In this document: positions 27,007-35,586 of the stretch, one piece after another
How the letters are laid out: every line of letters begins with the position of its first letter
Numbering within the stretch: position 1 is the first letter of the stretch
From: Azospirillum tabaci
GTDB lineage: Bacteria; Pseudomonadota; Alphaproteobacteria; Azospirillales; Azospirillaceae
Length of the DNA stretch: 64,000 nucleotides
Assembly: GCF_014596085.1 (NCBI RefSeq)
Contig: NZ_JACCJY010000016.1
Location: forward strand, 62,001 to 126,000
Reading direction: 5' to 3'
Notes under the pieces: generated by a model
The model's database searches: none
What the model was told of the DNA's origin: nothing
The model's input: only the letters and a program-made list of their open reading frames with translations
Program-made: the position numbers and the translations under genes

Positions 27007-27891
27007 TCAGAAGGGGCGCGGCTGGGCCTGGGCGCCCTGCTTCTCGACGAGGCGCAGCAGGATGCCTTCCAGCGGGTCGCCGATGGCGTCCGACCGGCAG
27101 GGGCTGCCGTTCTGCCCCGTGGGCGAGCGATAGCCGCTGACGAAGGCGCCCTCGTAGACGCAGTCGAACCGCTCGGCCGTGGCGCCGCGCAGGCGGATCG
27201 AGAAGCCGATCAGCGGCGTGCCGAGACCGCGGCTGCCGCACATGCCGCCGCCGGTGATCCAGGGCGTTTCCCAACCGTTGGCGGTCAGGCCCTTGTACTC
27301 GAGATCCTCGGGCGCCATCCCCTCGACCGGGGTGATCGAGAAGGCCTCGATCCACAGCCGCTGCCCGACGGCGCCGGCCCAGTTGGAGTCCGCGAAACGC
27401 AGGTCGCCCTGGCGCTGGACATGGGCCAGGATCTCGGTGCGCGGGAGGCGGACGGCCGGAACCGGTGCAGGGGCCGGTGCGACAACCGGAGCGGCGGCCG
27501 TGGGGGCCGCGACCGACGGCTGGGCGGCGGCCGGAACGTCGTCGATGCGGGCGAACTGGAGCGACAGCAGCGCGTTCGTGCGGTCGATGTGCTTGTAGGA
27601 GCTGAGGATCACATTGGCGGGGCCGCCCGTGACCTTGATGATGACCGTGTCGCCCGGCTTGGTCAGCCAGTTGCCCGGAACGCTGCCGATCATCTCCACG
27701 GCGGCACCGGCCAGGCCGTTGGGAGCGACGGCCAACTGCACGCTCGGCAGCGGAAACTCGCCCGGGGCCGCCGCGCCGCCGCCGCCCGTGACGATCAGGG
27801 AGTAGAATCCCGGCACCAAGGACAGGGTCTGCGCCGTGGCCTTGATCTGGCTGGACTGAGTGGCTTCTGCGGACGCAACGCTACCGATCAT
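27007..27891 (-). other. Candidate separate gene inside the long frame: 294-residue protein with ChW-like C-terminus
   Basis: An ATG at 27891 is preceded by AGGGGG with good spacing. The product begins Met-Ile-Gly-Ser-Val-Ala-Ser-Ala and has a first domain rich in Gly and Val (SLVPGFYSLIVTGGGGAAAPG, VIIKVTGGPANVILSSYKHID), a Pro/Ala/Val linker, and a C-terminal part with two segments of the form VQ...GD..F....W.GAVGQRLWIEAFSI and NGWETPWITGGG...GTPLIGFSIRLRG. These resemble clostridial hydrophobic-W (ChW) repeats, which are extracellular adhesion modules. If this is its own gene, the upstream frame simply lacks a stop before it. Confidence 0.5.
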
Positions 27892-30800
27892 CGACGACCC
27901 CCTGCGGGCGTGAAAGGTTGAGAAATGATGAACGGGCGCTTCCGAATCCGTCACTGGACCGGCACGCCTGTAATCAGGCCGAAAGGAAATAGGCCTTTCG
28001 ATTGCTACGCTATGCACTGTGTGAGCGTCAAGGATACCCAGGAGCATATCGTTGATTGTCGCAGGGGCGAGTTCCGGTGGCAGAAGATGGCCGCCGCCAT
28101 CGTGCCGGATCCGCTCGCCGAGCGCCCCCAGATCGAAGGCGGCGACCTCCAGCCCGGCCCGCCAGGCGGTGGACAACGCGTAGCACCAGGTCTCCGGCGA
28201 GATGGAGGGCAGGAAGGCGAGGTGGGCCTGCTGCGCCCGCACCAGGGCGACCGCCTCCTCCTCGGCGAAGCGGCCGGTCACGACGATGCGCCCGGTCTCG
28301 AAAAGCGGCGGGTCCTCCTCGCTGAAGCCGACGACCACGAACTCCAGCGGCAGGTCGCGGGCCGCGGCGTCCCGCGCGCAGGCGAGCAGGACCTCGTAGC
28401 CCTTCTGGATGCCGACGGCGCCGATGGTGCAGACGCGCCAACGGCCCCCCGGCGGAAGGATCGGTCGGAGGTGGGGTCGGCGGGGGGGCTCCACCGTTTC
28501 CCAGGGGCGCAGGTCGATGGCGCGCGGGGCCGTGTAACGGGCCAGGCGGGCGGCGACGTCCCGCGTCGGGGCCGTCACCCGGCGGGCCCCGGCGACCAGG
28601 GCGCGCGTGCGCCGGCGCAGAGCGGTCACTGTCAGGTCCGGGTCGGCGCGGTCGTCCGGGTCGGCGGTGCAGCGCTCGCAGGCGGCCAGATCCGGCTCCC
28701 CGCAATAGCGCCCGCTCCCATCCACCAGGTTCACGCGCGGGCAGATCAGCCCATAGTCGTGGACGGTGACGTCGTAGGGCACGCCGAGCCGGGCCGCGAG
28801 GTCGAGCACGGCGGGATCGTGGCCGAGCGTGTGGTGGATCTCCACCGCCGCCGTTCCGGCCTGCCGCAGCACCGCGACCAGCTCCTCGAACTCGGCGCGC
28901 GTGCGGAACACCAGGTCGCGCAGCTCGGGCCGGTCCGCCACCTCGAGCCGGCAGCGCCGTTCGGGCGGGTCGGCCGGGGGGCGGGCCGGTGCCCCGTCGC
29001 TCCCGCTTCCATCCTCATCCTCGGCGGGGGGCGCGTCCGGGTCCTCCCCGGTCTCCGGCGTCAGGCGCAGGACGCGCCGGCCCTCCGCGCGCAACGCCGC
29101 GACGCGCTCGGCCACGAAACGGGCGACGCCGCCGCGGCCGGACAGCGTGACCAGCAGGATGGCTGGGGGGCGCGGCTCCGGCTCCTCGGCGGCCCAGCGG
29201 GCGAGGTCCAGGCGCCGCCGTGCCGCCAGCAGCGGGTCGGCGGCGATGAACGCCTGCACAAGCGTGTCGTAGCCGGGGTGCCGCCGCTCCATCAGGCGGC
29301 CGTTGCGCGCGGCCAGGATGGTCTTCTGCCGGCCGAAGGACCGGCCGCCGACATGGGCCACGAAGACGTCGGCCGCCCCCAGGTGGCGCCAGCCCAGACC
29401 CCGTGCGCGCAGGCAGAAGTCGTTCTCCTCGCCGTAGCCGCGGCCGAACAGGCGCTCCTCGAAGGGGCCGGTTTCCTCCAGACAGTCGCGGCGGATGTAC
29501 ATGCAGAAGCCGACCGCCGTCGGCAGATCGACCCGGACGCCGGCGTTCACCGCGCGGGCCCGCTGGTCGAGCAGCGCCGTCCCGGCGGGGGAGGGAGGAG
29601 AGGGGCGGTCCTTCCCGGAGGGGTAGCTGAGAATGGTGGCGTCATTGGACAGGGGCGTGACCGTGCCGACGTCGTGCGAGTCATGGGCGGCGGCGCGCAG
29701 GCGGGCCAGCCAGTCCCCGGCGACCAACGTGTCGGCGTTCAGCAAAACGACGTCGCGGTCCGGGTGCAGGCGCAGGCCCCGGTTGACCGTGGCCGGGAAG
29801 CCGAGGTTGCGGTCGTTGCGCAGCAGGGTGATTCGCCCTTCCCCGGCAAGCGCCGCGAGGTCGCGGGCAAGATCCGGTTCCGGGCCGGCGTCGTCGATGA
29901 CGATGATCTCGTGCGGTGTGCCGTCTTCCCGCGCAGCCGCGACGACCGACCGCAGGCAGGCCAGCGTTTCCTCCCGTCCGCGGTAGACCGGGACGATGAC
30001 GTCGACCACGGGGGAAGCGGGTGTTCTTCCTGACGGGCGGGCCGGGATCGGCCCGACCGGCGATGGCCGGAACGGCGGACGACCGGGACCCGGCCAAGGC
30101 AGAGGGCTGCCGGCGAGCGGAACCTCCCCCGGTCCGGCAACCACCTGCAGCGGGCCGGGTTCGAGGCCGCTGCCGTCCAGGTCGAGCGCGAAGGCGTAGT
30201 CACCCTCCTCGATGCCAAAGGCCTCGGCGGCCTCCATGGCTCGGTCGGTGTCCAGCGTGATGGAGCGGCCGGCGGAATCGCTGACCCGCACCGTCACCCG
30301 CTGCGGCGGGTCGCCCGGGCACCAAGCCCAGCCGGACAGGCACGTGGCGCCGTTCGGCCCGTCTTCGAGCACGGCGCTGCCTTCGACGGCGGCGTGGCGG
30401 CACGGATGCAGCGCCGCGCCAAGAAGGGGCCGGCCGTCCAGCGTGACGGACAGGGTCTCGCCCTCGGCCTCCGGTCCCAGGGGCAGGGTGAAGCGGACGA
30501 GGCCGGAGGCCGGATCGGGCTGGCCATGGCGTTGCAGAAAGGACGGGCCGTCAAGAACCAGAAGCGGCCCCCGCCCGGATTCGATGCGCAGGACGCTGCC
30601 CGCCCCCGCCCGGTCCGGGTGCAGCGCGCCGACGATCCGCAGGCCGAGGTCGGCCGACGCCCAGCCGGCGGCGGCGCCGGACCGCGCGGCGTGGTCGGCG
30701 AGATCGGCCAGCAGCGGAGCGACGCTCACCGGAAAGCGATGCAGCAGCCGCTCGACGAGCGGGATGAAGCGGTCCATGGCGTCGAGCCGGGCCAGAGCCT

Positions 30801-31146
30801 GGCCGAGCACGATCGATGCGGTCGGGGTGGGCGCCCGCTCCGCCACCGTCTCCAGCAGGGGGGGCACGTCGCCAGGGCGGTCCGCCGCGACCAGCAGGGC
30901 GGCGAAAAAGGCCTTGAGCGCGATGTCGTTGGGCGCGAAGCGCGCGCTGCGTTCGGCCCAGCGCAGGGCCTCGCCGAGGTCGCCGCGGGCGACGGCGCAA
31001 CGGGCCAGCCCGGTGGCGCCATTGATGTGGCTGCGATCGTCGCGCAGAAGGGCGCGGGCTTCCCGCTCGGCCTCGGCCCAGCGGCCGTCGGCGATGGCGC
31101 GTTCCAGAGGTCCCGGATCGGGTTTGGGCGTCTTCGGGGGACTCAT
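27007..31146 (-). CDS. 1379-codon ORF: TPR/GWA/GT2/GT4 glycosyltransferase in frame with a ChW-like protein
   Basis: One uninterrupted frame encodes, in order: helical TPR-like repeats (about 10-150), a GWA module (about 268-345, SGWAWCPGDPPQRVTVRVSD), a GT2 domain (about 380-610; VDVIVPVYRGREETLACL, LLNADTLVAGDWL, FGRGYGEENDFCLRARGLGW), an acidic linker, a GT4-like domain (about 680-1035; HDYGLICPRVNLVDG, VCTIGAVGIQKGYEVLL, LPSISPETWCYALSTAW), and then a different protein from residue 1086 (ATG 27891). Residues about 1040-1085 are encoded by DNA that looks intergenic. The first 1040 residues suffice for a two-domain glycosyltransferase. The last 294 have a beta-rich N-terminal half, a Pro/Ala linker and two ChW-like segments. 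Whether one protein or two are made cannot be settled by sequence alone. Confidence 0.8.
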   Translation of the reverse strand: MSPPKTPKPDPGPLERAIADGRWAEAEREARALLRDDRSHINGATGLARCAVARGDLGEALRWAERSARFAPNDIALKAFFAALLVAADRPGDVPPLLETVAERAPTPTASIVLGQALARLDAMDRFIPLVERLLHRFPVSVAPLLADLADHAARSGAAAGWASADLGLRIVGALHPDRAGAGSVLRIESGRGPLLVLDGPSFLQRHGQPDPASGLVRFTLPLGPEAEGETLSVTLDGRPLLGAALHPCRHAAVEGSAVLEDGPNGATCLSGWAWCPGDPPQRVTVRVSDSAGRSITLDTDRAMEAAEAFGIEEGDYAFALDLDGSGLEPGPLQVVAGPGEVPLAGSPLPWPGPGRPPFRPSPVGPIPARPSGRTPASPVVDVIVPVYRGREETLACLRSVVAAAREDGTPHEIIVIDDAGPEPDLARDLAALAGEGRITLLRNDRNLGFPATVNRGLRLHPDRDVVLLNADTLVAGDWLARLRAAAHDSHDVGTVTPLSNDATILSYPSGKDRPSPPSPAGTALLDQRARAVNAGVRVDLPTAVGFCMYIRRDCLEETGPFEERLFGRGYGEENDFCLRARGLGWRHLGAADVFVAHVGGRSFGRQKTILAARNGRLMERRHPGYDTLVQAFIAADPLLAARRRLDLARWAAEEPEPRPPAILLVTLSGRGGVARFVAERVAALRAEGRRVLRLTPETGEDPDAPPAEDEDGSGSDGAPARPPADPPERRCRLEVADRPELRDLVFRTRAEFEELVAVLRQAGTAAVEIHHTLGHDPAVLDLAARLGVPYDVTVHDYGLICPRVNLVDGSGRYCGEPDLAACERCTADPDDRADPDLTVTALRRRTRALVAGARRVTAPTRDVAARLARYTAPRAIDLRPWETVEPPRRPHLRPILPPGGRWRVCTIGAVGIQKGYEVLLACARDAAARDLPLEFVVVGFSEEDPPLFETGRIVVTGRFAEEEAVALVRAQQAHLAFLPSISPETWCYALSTAWRAGLEVAAFDLGALGERIRHDGGGHLLPPELAPATINDMLLGILDAHTVHSVAIERPISFRPDYRRAGPVTDSEAPVHHFSTFHARRGSSMIGSVASAEATQSSQIKATAQTLSLVPGFYSLIVTGGGGAAAPGEFPLPSVQLAVAPNGLAGAAVEMIGSVPGNWLTKPGDTVIIKVTGGPANVILSSYKHIDRTNALLSLQFARIDDVPAAAQPSVAAPTAAAPVVAPAPAPVPAVRLPRTEILAHVQRQGDLRFADSNWAGAVGQRLWIEAFSITPVEGMAPEDLEYKGLTANGWETPWITGGGMCGSRGLGTPLIGFSIRLRGATAERFDCVYEGAFVSGYRSPTGQNGSPCRSDAIGDPLEGILLRLVEKQGAQAQPRPF
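27966..28000. other. Two hairpins in the AT-rich linker of the long frame
   Basis: GCCTG/CAGGC (27966-27970 with 27975-27979) and CGAAAGG/CCTTTCG (27980-27986 with 27994-28000) are perfect and adjacent. The surrounding 150 bases are markedly less GC-rich than either side and have poor codon bias, which is what one expects of a space between genes and not of a coding linker. Confidence 0.5.
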
Positions 31147-31456
31147 CCGATGCGCCGCGTGGAAACCTGCACACCGGCAGAACGGAGATTCATCATGACG
31201 TCAGGCCCTGGCCCGTGAACGGAATGGCGACGATGGCCGGATGCCCCGCCGGTTCCGCATCCACCCGACGCTGACGGCACGGACGAAGCGTCCCGAGTTG
31301 GTGTGGCGGAACGCGGTGTCTGGACCGCTCAACGTGCCTCTTGGGAAGGCTTCATGATGAAGGCCACCCAAGGAAAAGGCACGGCACAAAAACGGCATAA
31401 AAATGGACCTGCCGATCGCTCGGCAGGTCCATCGCGGTCTTGCAGGGGCCCTCTTA
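31147..31456. other. Gap between the RTX-like gene and the long glycosyltransferase gene
   Basis: It contains the terminator at 31396-31432 on the left-reading strand and, to its left, about 200 bases without a supported gene. The promoter of the glycosyltransferase frame is presumably here but no clear -35/-10 is seen. Confidence 0.4.
31396..31432 (-). terminator. Strong rho-independent terminator of the RTX-like gene
   Basis: A 13-base perfect stem (31403-31415 with 31420-31432, ATGGACCTGCCGA arm) closes a 4-base loop, and on the minus strand it is followed directly by TTTTTATGCCG. It lies 25 bases after the stop of the gene at 31457. Such a strong signal suggests a highly transcribed, single-gene unit. 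Confidence 0.88.
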
Positions 31457-32476
31457 TCAGACGGCGAAGTTGCTGGCGGTCAGGTTGGTGACGCCGGCAA
31501 CCGTGATCTGCGTGCCATCCGACAGGGAGATGACCGAGCTGCCGCCCGTCACCGTGACCTTCGCCGCCACCTGCGACGCGGAGAGGCCGTAGCCCTGGAC
31601 CGCGATGAGGTCGGTGCCGGCCTTGAAGTCGCCGATGATGTGCTTGCCGCCGCCGAACACGGTGCTGAACACGAAGACGTCGTTGCCGTCGCCGCCGAAC
31701 AGCGTGTCGTTGCCGACGCCGCCGATCAGGGTGTCGTTGCCGGCGAAGCCGCCCAGGACCGCCTTGCTGGTCTTGGAGGTGCCGCCGATCAGCAGGTCGT
31801 TGCCGCCGCCGCCGGCGATCGTGGTGTTGCCCGAGCCGCCGAACAGGGTGTTGTTGCCGGCCGCGGACGCGATGGTCGAGTTGCCCGAACCACCGATGAC
31901 CAGGTTGGAACCGCCGACGACGTTGATCACGGCGTTGCCCGCGCCGGCGCCGATGGTGGCGTTGCCGCCGCCCGCGATGACGGTGTCGTTGCCGGCCGCG
32001 AAGACCTGGTTGTTGCCGCCGACGAGGCCGATCAGGTTGTTGCCTTCACCGGCGGTCAGCACGTTGTTGCCGGCCGCGGCCACAACGGTGTCAGCGCCCG
32101 TGCCGCCGAGGATGGTGGCCGAACCGCCGGCGACCGTCGAAGTGCCCAGCAGCTGACCGCCGGCGCCGCCGACGATGGTCTGGTTCGTGCCCGTGCCGGC
32201 CTGAAGGATCGTGCCAGCCTTGTCGTTGGCGACGAGGAGCTGGTTGTTGCCGGCGCCGCCGATCAGGGTGACCGGGGCGGTGTTGTCGGAGGCGATGACC
32301 GCGCCGCCCGAAACGGTCGACAGCGAGTAGACGCCGCCAACGGTGGCGTTGACGATCGCGTTGGCGTCCAGCTTGTTGGAATCAACCAAGCTCGTATTCT
32401 TCAGAATCGCACCCGCCAGCGTGGACGGAGCGGCGGCATTGGTGATACCACCTGTGACCGTAGTGACCGTGGACAT
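31457..32476 (-). CDS. RTX-like calcium-binding repeat protein, probable type I secretion substrate
   Basis: A 339-residue protein with almost no Lys/Arg/Cys, rich in Gly, Asn, Ala and Thr. From about residue 65 to 290 it has nonapeptide-like repeats (GGAGNNQLLV, GGTGADTVVAAAGNNVL, GGSGNTTIAGGGGNDLLIGG, GGVGNDTLFGGDGNDVFVFS) that form a beta-roll binding Ca2+. The early repeats lack the usual Asp; only the last three are canonical. The C-terminus (GDFKAGTDLIAVQGYGLSASQVAAKV...) is the type I secretion signal style. I chose ATG 32476, since an upstream in-frame ATG (32566) adds a region unlike the rest. Likely exported by HlyB/D at 12361. May act as a surface or matrix adhesin; that role is an inference. 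Confidence 0.85.
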   Translation of the reverse strand: MSTVTTVTGGITNAAAPSTLAGAILKNTSLVDSNKLDANAIVNATVGGVYSLSTVSGGAVIASDNTAPVTLIGGAGNNQLLVANDKAGTILQAGTGTNQTIVGGAGGQLLGTSTVAGGSATILGGTGADTVVAAAGNNVLTAGEGNNLIGLVGGNNQVFAAGNDTVIAGGGNATIGAGAGNAVINVVGGSNLVIGGSGNSTIASAAGNNTLFGGSGNTTIAGGGGNDLLIGGTSKTSKAVLGGFAGNDTLIGGVGNDTLFGGDGNDVFVFSTVFGGGKHIIGDFKAGTDLIAVQGYGLSASQVAAKVTVTGGSSVISLSDGTQITVAGVTNLTASNFAV

Positions 32477-32990
32477 AGTAAGGACCCCCCGCAAAAGCGA
32501 ATAAAACTTATGCCTAAGGGTCGGATACCATTGGTAATCCTTTTTTGCAAGTGCGGAATGGAACATGTCATCGGGGGGACCACCATCAGGTTACCTATGT
32601 CACAGACCGATGCTCCTGGGCGATAATGTTTCATTTCTAAAATATGCTCGTGGGGTTGCGTAAAACCCTAATACGGTCAGGGATTCACGCGGTCGGACGC
32701 ATGAGGTCCATGTCGGAATTGAAGTGTTGGGTTCCGTTGGCAATGAACGGCCTTTCCTCGCCGCGGTCTTCGCATTCCGGTGGGCATCGAGGGGAGTGAT
32801 TCGCGTCGCTCCAGGAGCCGGCTGGCCGTCGATCGGGGCAATCCCCTTACGCCGCGACATGGCCGGTCCGGTTTGGTCCGGCCATTCCGGTCAGGTTGAC
32901 AGGCATTTCCCTCCCACTTAGTTCCGGAGCACGCCGCCTGGGAAACCGGCCGGCGCTGTCCGGACGACACGGGATAAGGAAGTGCCCAGC
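32477..32990. other. 514-base divergent gap between RTX-like gene and galE
   Basis: No gene is supported. Bases 32477-32720 are AT-rich and must carry the promoter of the RTX-like gene; a weak pair, TTGCAA then 17 bases then TATCCG, lies on the minus strand at about 32550-32522. The right half is GC-rich with no notable repeat. Confidence 0.35.
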
Positions 32991-33992
32991 ATGCTCGACC
33001 AACCGGCGGCTCCGCGCCGCGTCCTGGTGACCGGAGGGGCCGGCTACATCGGCAGCCACGTCCTCCATGCCCTGACCGACGCCGGGATTCCCGCGGTGAC
33101 CATCGACAACCTGTCGACCGGCCGCCGCGCCGCCGTGCCGGACGCCGTGCCCCTGGTGGAAGGGGATGTCGGGTCGGCCGATCTGCTGGAGCGGGTGATT
33201 CGCGCGCATGGCGTGGACGCGGTGATGCACTTCGCCGGGTCCATCGTCGTCCCGGAATCGGTGGAAAAGCCGCTCGCCTATTACCGCAACAACACGGTCA
33301 ACAGCCTGACCCTGCTTGACGCCTGTGCGCGGTTCGGGATCGACAAGGTGGTCTTCTCCTCCACCGCGGCCGTCTACGGCGCCACCGACCGCGTGCCGAT
33401 CGACGAGGAGACGCCGACCGCCCCGATCAACCCCTACGGCGCCTCCAAGCTGATGACGGAGCGGATGCTGCGCGACGCCGAGCCCGCCCATGGCCTGCGC
33501 AGCGTCATCCTGCGCTATTTCAACGTCGCCGGCGCCGACCCGGCAGGCCGCACCGGCCAGGCGACACCAACCGCGACCCACCTGATCAAGGTCGCTTGCC
33601 AAGCCCTGCTCGGCCGGCGGCCGGCCCTGTCGATCTTCGGCACCGACTACCCGACGCCGGATGGCACCTGCATCCGCGACTACATCCATGTCAGCGATCT
33701 CGCCGAGGCCCACGTCCTGGCGCTGCTCCACCTGCGCCGTGGCGGCGAAAGCCTGACCTTGAACTGCGGCTACGGGCGCGGAGCCTCCGTCCTGGAGGTC
33801 GTGCGCACGCTGGAGGCGGTCAGCGGCGAGACGGTTCCCGCCACCTTTGCCGATCGGCGCCCCGGCGACCCGCCCCAACTTGTTGCCGGGGCCGACCGGA
33901 TTCGCCAGCGGCTCGGCTGGGTCCCGAAGCACGACCGGTTGGACGAGATCGTGCGCAACGCGCTCGCCTGGGAGCGCTCGCTGCCGGGCTGA
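32991..33992 (+). CDS. galE: UDP-glucose 4-epimerase (GalE-type)
   Basis: A 333-residue extended short-chain dehydrogenase: RVLVTGGAGYIGSHVLHAL for NAD, HFAGSIVVPESVEKPLAYYRNN, catalytic SSTAAVYG and YGASKLMTERML (Tyr-x3-Lys), RYFNVAGADPAGRTGQ and TPDGTCIRDYIHVSDLAEAH are all typical of GalE. It interconverts UDP-glucose/UDP-galactose, or the N-acetyl forms in some members. ATG 32991 is preferred to the GTG at 32982, which lies too close to AAGGA. It ends 6 bases from the convergent dehydrogenase gene, with which it may supply UDP-hexose precursors. Confidence 0.93.
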   Translation: MLDQPAAPRRVLVTGGAGYIGSHVLHALTDAGIPAVTIDNLSTGRRAAVPDAVPLVEGDVGSADLLERVIRAHGVDAVMHFAGSIVVPESVEKPLAYYRNNTVNSLTLLDACARFGIDKVVFSSTAAVYGATDRVPIDEETPTAPINPYGASKLMTERMLRDAEPAHGLRSVILRYFNVAGADPAGRTGQATPTATHLIKVACQALLGRRPALSIFGTDYPTPDGTCIRDYIHVSDLAEAHVLALLHLRRGGESLTLNCGYGRGASVLEVVRTLEAVSGETVPATFADRRPGDPPQLVAGADRIRQRLGWVPKHDRLDEIVRNALAWERSLPG

Positions 33993-33998
33993 GCGGCC

Positions 33999-35303
33999 TT
34001 ACAGCCGCCACAGCTCCACGCCGCCCGGCACCGATGCGCGGTCGAGCAGGCCCTTGACGTCCATCACCAGACCGCGGCCGTCCCTCAGCAGGCCGGCCAC
34101 CAGCCGCCAGCCTTCGGCCCGGAAGGCGGCGTGCGGGACGGCCAGCACCACGGCGTCGGCCGGCGGCAGGTCCCCGCGCGGGGTCAGGGTGAGACCGTAT
34201 TCGTGCGCGACCTCGTCCGCCGCGGCGAGCGGGTCGTGCACCGCCACCTCCACCCCGAAGCCACGCAGCTCCGCCACGATGTCCACGACGCGGGTGTTGC
34301 GGATGTCGGGCACGTCCTCCTTGAAGGTGAGCCCCAGCACAGTGGCGCGCAGCGGGCCGGGCCGGCCGCCGTGGGCGCGCAGCAGCCGCTTCACCGTCTC
34401 CTGCGCCACATACTGGCCCATGGTGTCGTTGATGCGCCGGCCCGCCAGGATGACCTCGGGGTTGTGGCCCAGCTGCTCCGCCCGGTGGGTCAGGTAGTAG
34501 GGGTCGACGCCGATGCAGTGGCCGCCGACGAGGCCCGGCTGAAAGGCCAGGAAGTTCCATTTGGTGCCGGCGGCGGCCAGCACGTCGCGGGTGTCGATGC
34601 CCATGCGGTGGAAGATCACCGCCAGCTCGTTCATCAGCGCGATGTTGACGTCGCGCTGGGTGTTCTCGATCACCTTGGCGGCCTCCGCCACGGCGATGGA
34701 GGCGGCCTCATGCACGCCGGCCTTCACCACGCTGCCGTAGACCGCGGCGACGAGCGCCCGCGTCGCCGGGTCGGAGCCGGAGACGACCTTGGTGATCGTC
34801 TCGAACCGGTGCTCCTTGTCGCCGGGGTTGATGCGCTCCGGCGAATAGCCGACGGTGAAGTCCCGCCCATAGGTCAGGCCTGATTCGGCCTCCAGCACCG
34901 GCACGCAGTCCATTTCGGTGGCGCCGGGATAGACGGTGGACTCGTAGACCACCACGTCGCCGCGCTTCAGATGCCGCCCGACAGTGCGGCTGGCGGCCAA
35001 CAGCGGGCGCAGGTCCGGGCGCTTGGCGTTGTCGATGGGGGTCGGGACCGTGACAATGTGGAAATCGGCCTTCGCCAGATCCGCCGGGTCGTCGGTCAGG
35101 TGCAGATTGGCCGCGGCCAGATCCGCATCCGGAACCTCGCCCGTGTGGTCGTGCCCGGCCCGCAGCGCCGCGATGCGGTGCGCGTTGATGTCGAAAGCGA
35201 CGACGGGTGCACCAGCGGGATCGTCCGTCCGGCCGAACGCGACGGCCACCGGCAGGCCGACATAGCCGAGTCCGATCACCGCAATACGGCGGGAATGGGT
35301 CAT
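33999..35303 (-). CDS. tviB: UDP-N-acetyl-hexosamine 6-dehydrogenase (TviB/WbpA-like)
   Basis: A 434-residue nucleotide-sugar dehydrogenase. RIAVIGLGYVGLPVAVAFG binds NAD, TVPTPIDNAKRPDL and YESTVYPGATEMDCVPVLE follow, GYSPERINPGDKEH is the signature shared by TviB/WbpA/WbpO rather than UDP-glucose dehydrogenase, and VGGHCIGVDPYYLTHRAE carries the catalytic Cys. The C-terminal third (GLTFKEDVPDIRNTRVVDIV) closes the nucleotide. It makes a UDP-HexNAc uronate by two-step oxidation. If the GlcNAc form is used, its product is the substrate of the WbpB-like enzyme at 62573. Gene symbol is by family resemblance; GlcNAc versus GalNAc preference cannot be told. Confidence 0.88.
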   Translation of the reverse strand: MTHSRRIAVIGLGYVGLPVAVAFGRTDDPAGAPVVAFDINAHRIAALRAGHDHTGEVPDADLAAANLHLTDDPADLAKADFHIVTVPTPIDNAKRPDLRPLLAASRTVGRHLKRGDVVVYESTVYPGATEMDCVPVLEAESGLTYGRDFTVGYSPERINPGDKEHRFETITKVVSGSDPATRALVAAVYGSVVKAGVHEAASIAVAEAAKVIENTQRDVNIALMNELAVIFHRMGIDTRDVLAAAGTKWNFLAFQPGLVGGHCIGVDPYYLTHRAEQLGHNPEVILAGRRINDTMGQYVAQETVKRLLRAHGGRPGPLRATVLGLTFKEDVPDIRNTRVVDIVAELRGFGVEVAVHDPLAAADEVAHEYGLTLTPRGDLPPADAVVLAVPHAAFRAEGWRLVAGLLRDGRGLVMDVKGLLDRASVPGGVELWRL

Positions 35304-35419
35304 AGCGGACAAGCTTCTTTGAGGAAAACGGAACGGGAAAGGGCTGTCTTATACACGCTCCGTTGTAGCGGGGGAGCCGGGAAATGACCTGACCCTCGAG
35401 AAGGCGGAGCTTGAGGGCA

Positions 35420-35439
35420 TGGTACCGCTTATAGTACCA
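35420..35439. promoter_or_regulatory. Inverted repeat in divergent promoter region
   Basis: TGGTAC at 35420-35425 and GTACCA at 35434-35439 form perfect 6-base arms around an 8-base AT-rich centre, in the 283-base gap between the divergent dehydrogenase and HisH-like genes. The shape (two half-sites, one helical turn and a half) suits a dimeric repressor. The surrounding DNA is AT-rich. Confidence 0.35.
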
Positions 35440-35586
35440 GAAAGTGATTTAAGAGCTTTCCTGAACCGCCTTTAATGACCAAGCCACATCGATCCACGTA
35501 CGGCATTGACAAGGGATGTGCATCTCGATGTGCTTTGCTCTCCCGATTTTCCGAAACGTGACGAGCGGAGACCGTTGGAGAGTAAC

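Noticed and set aside
25087..27921. A 944-codon plus-strand frame across the GT4, methyltransferase and ChW-like genes
   Set aside because: It spans several genes and their gaps on the other strand and has no recognisable motif; a chance long frame in high-GC DNA.
31457..32476. Dense GC-rich short repeats read as a CRISPR array
   Set aside because: The repeats are in phase with codons and encode RTX nonapeptides; there are no constant repeats with unique spacers.
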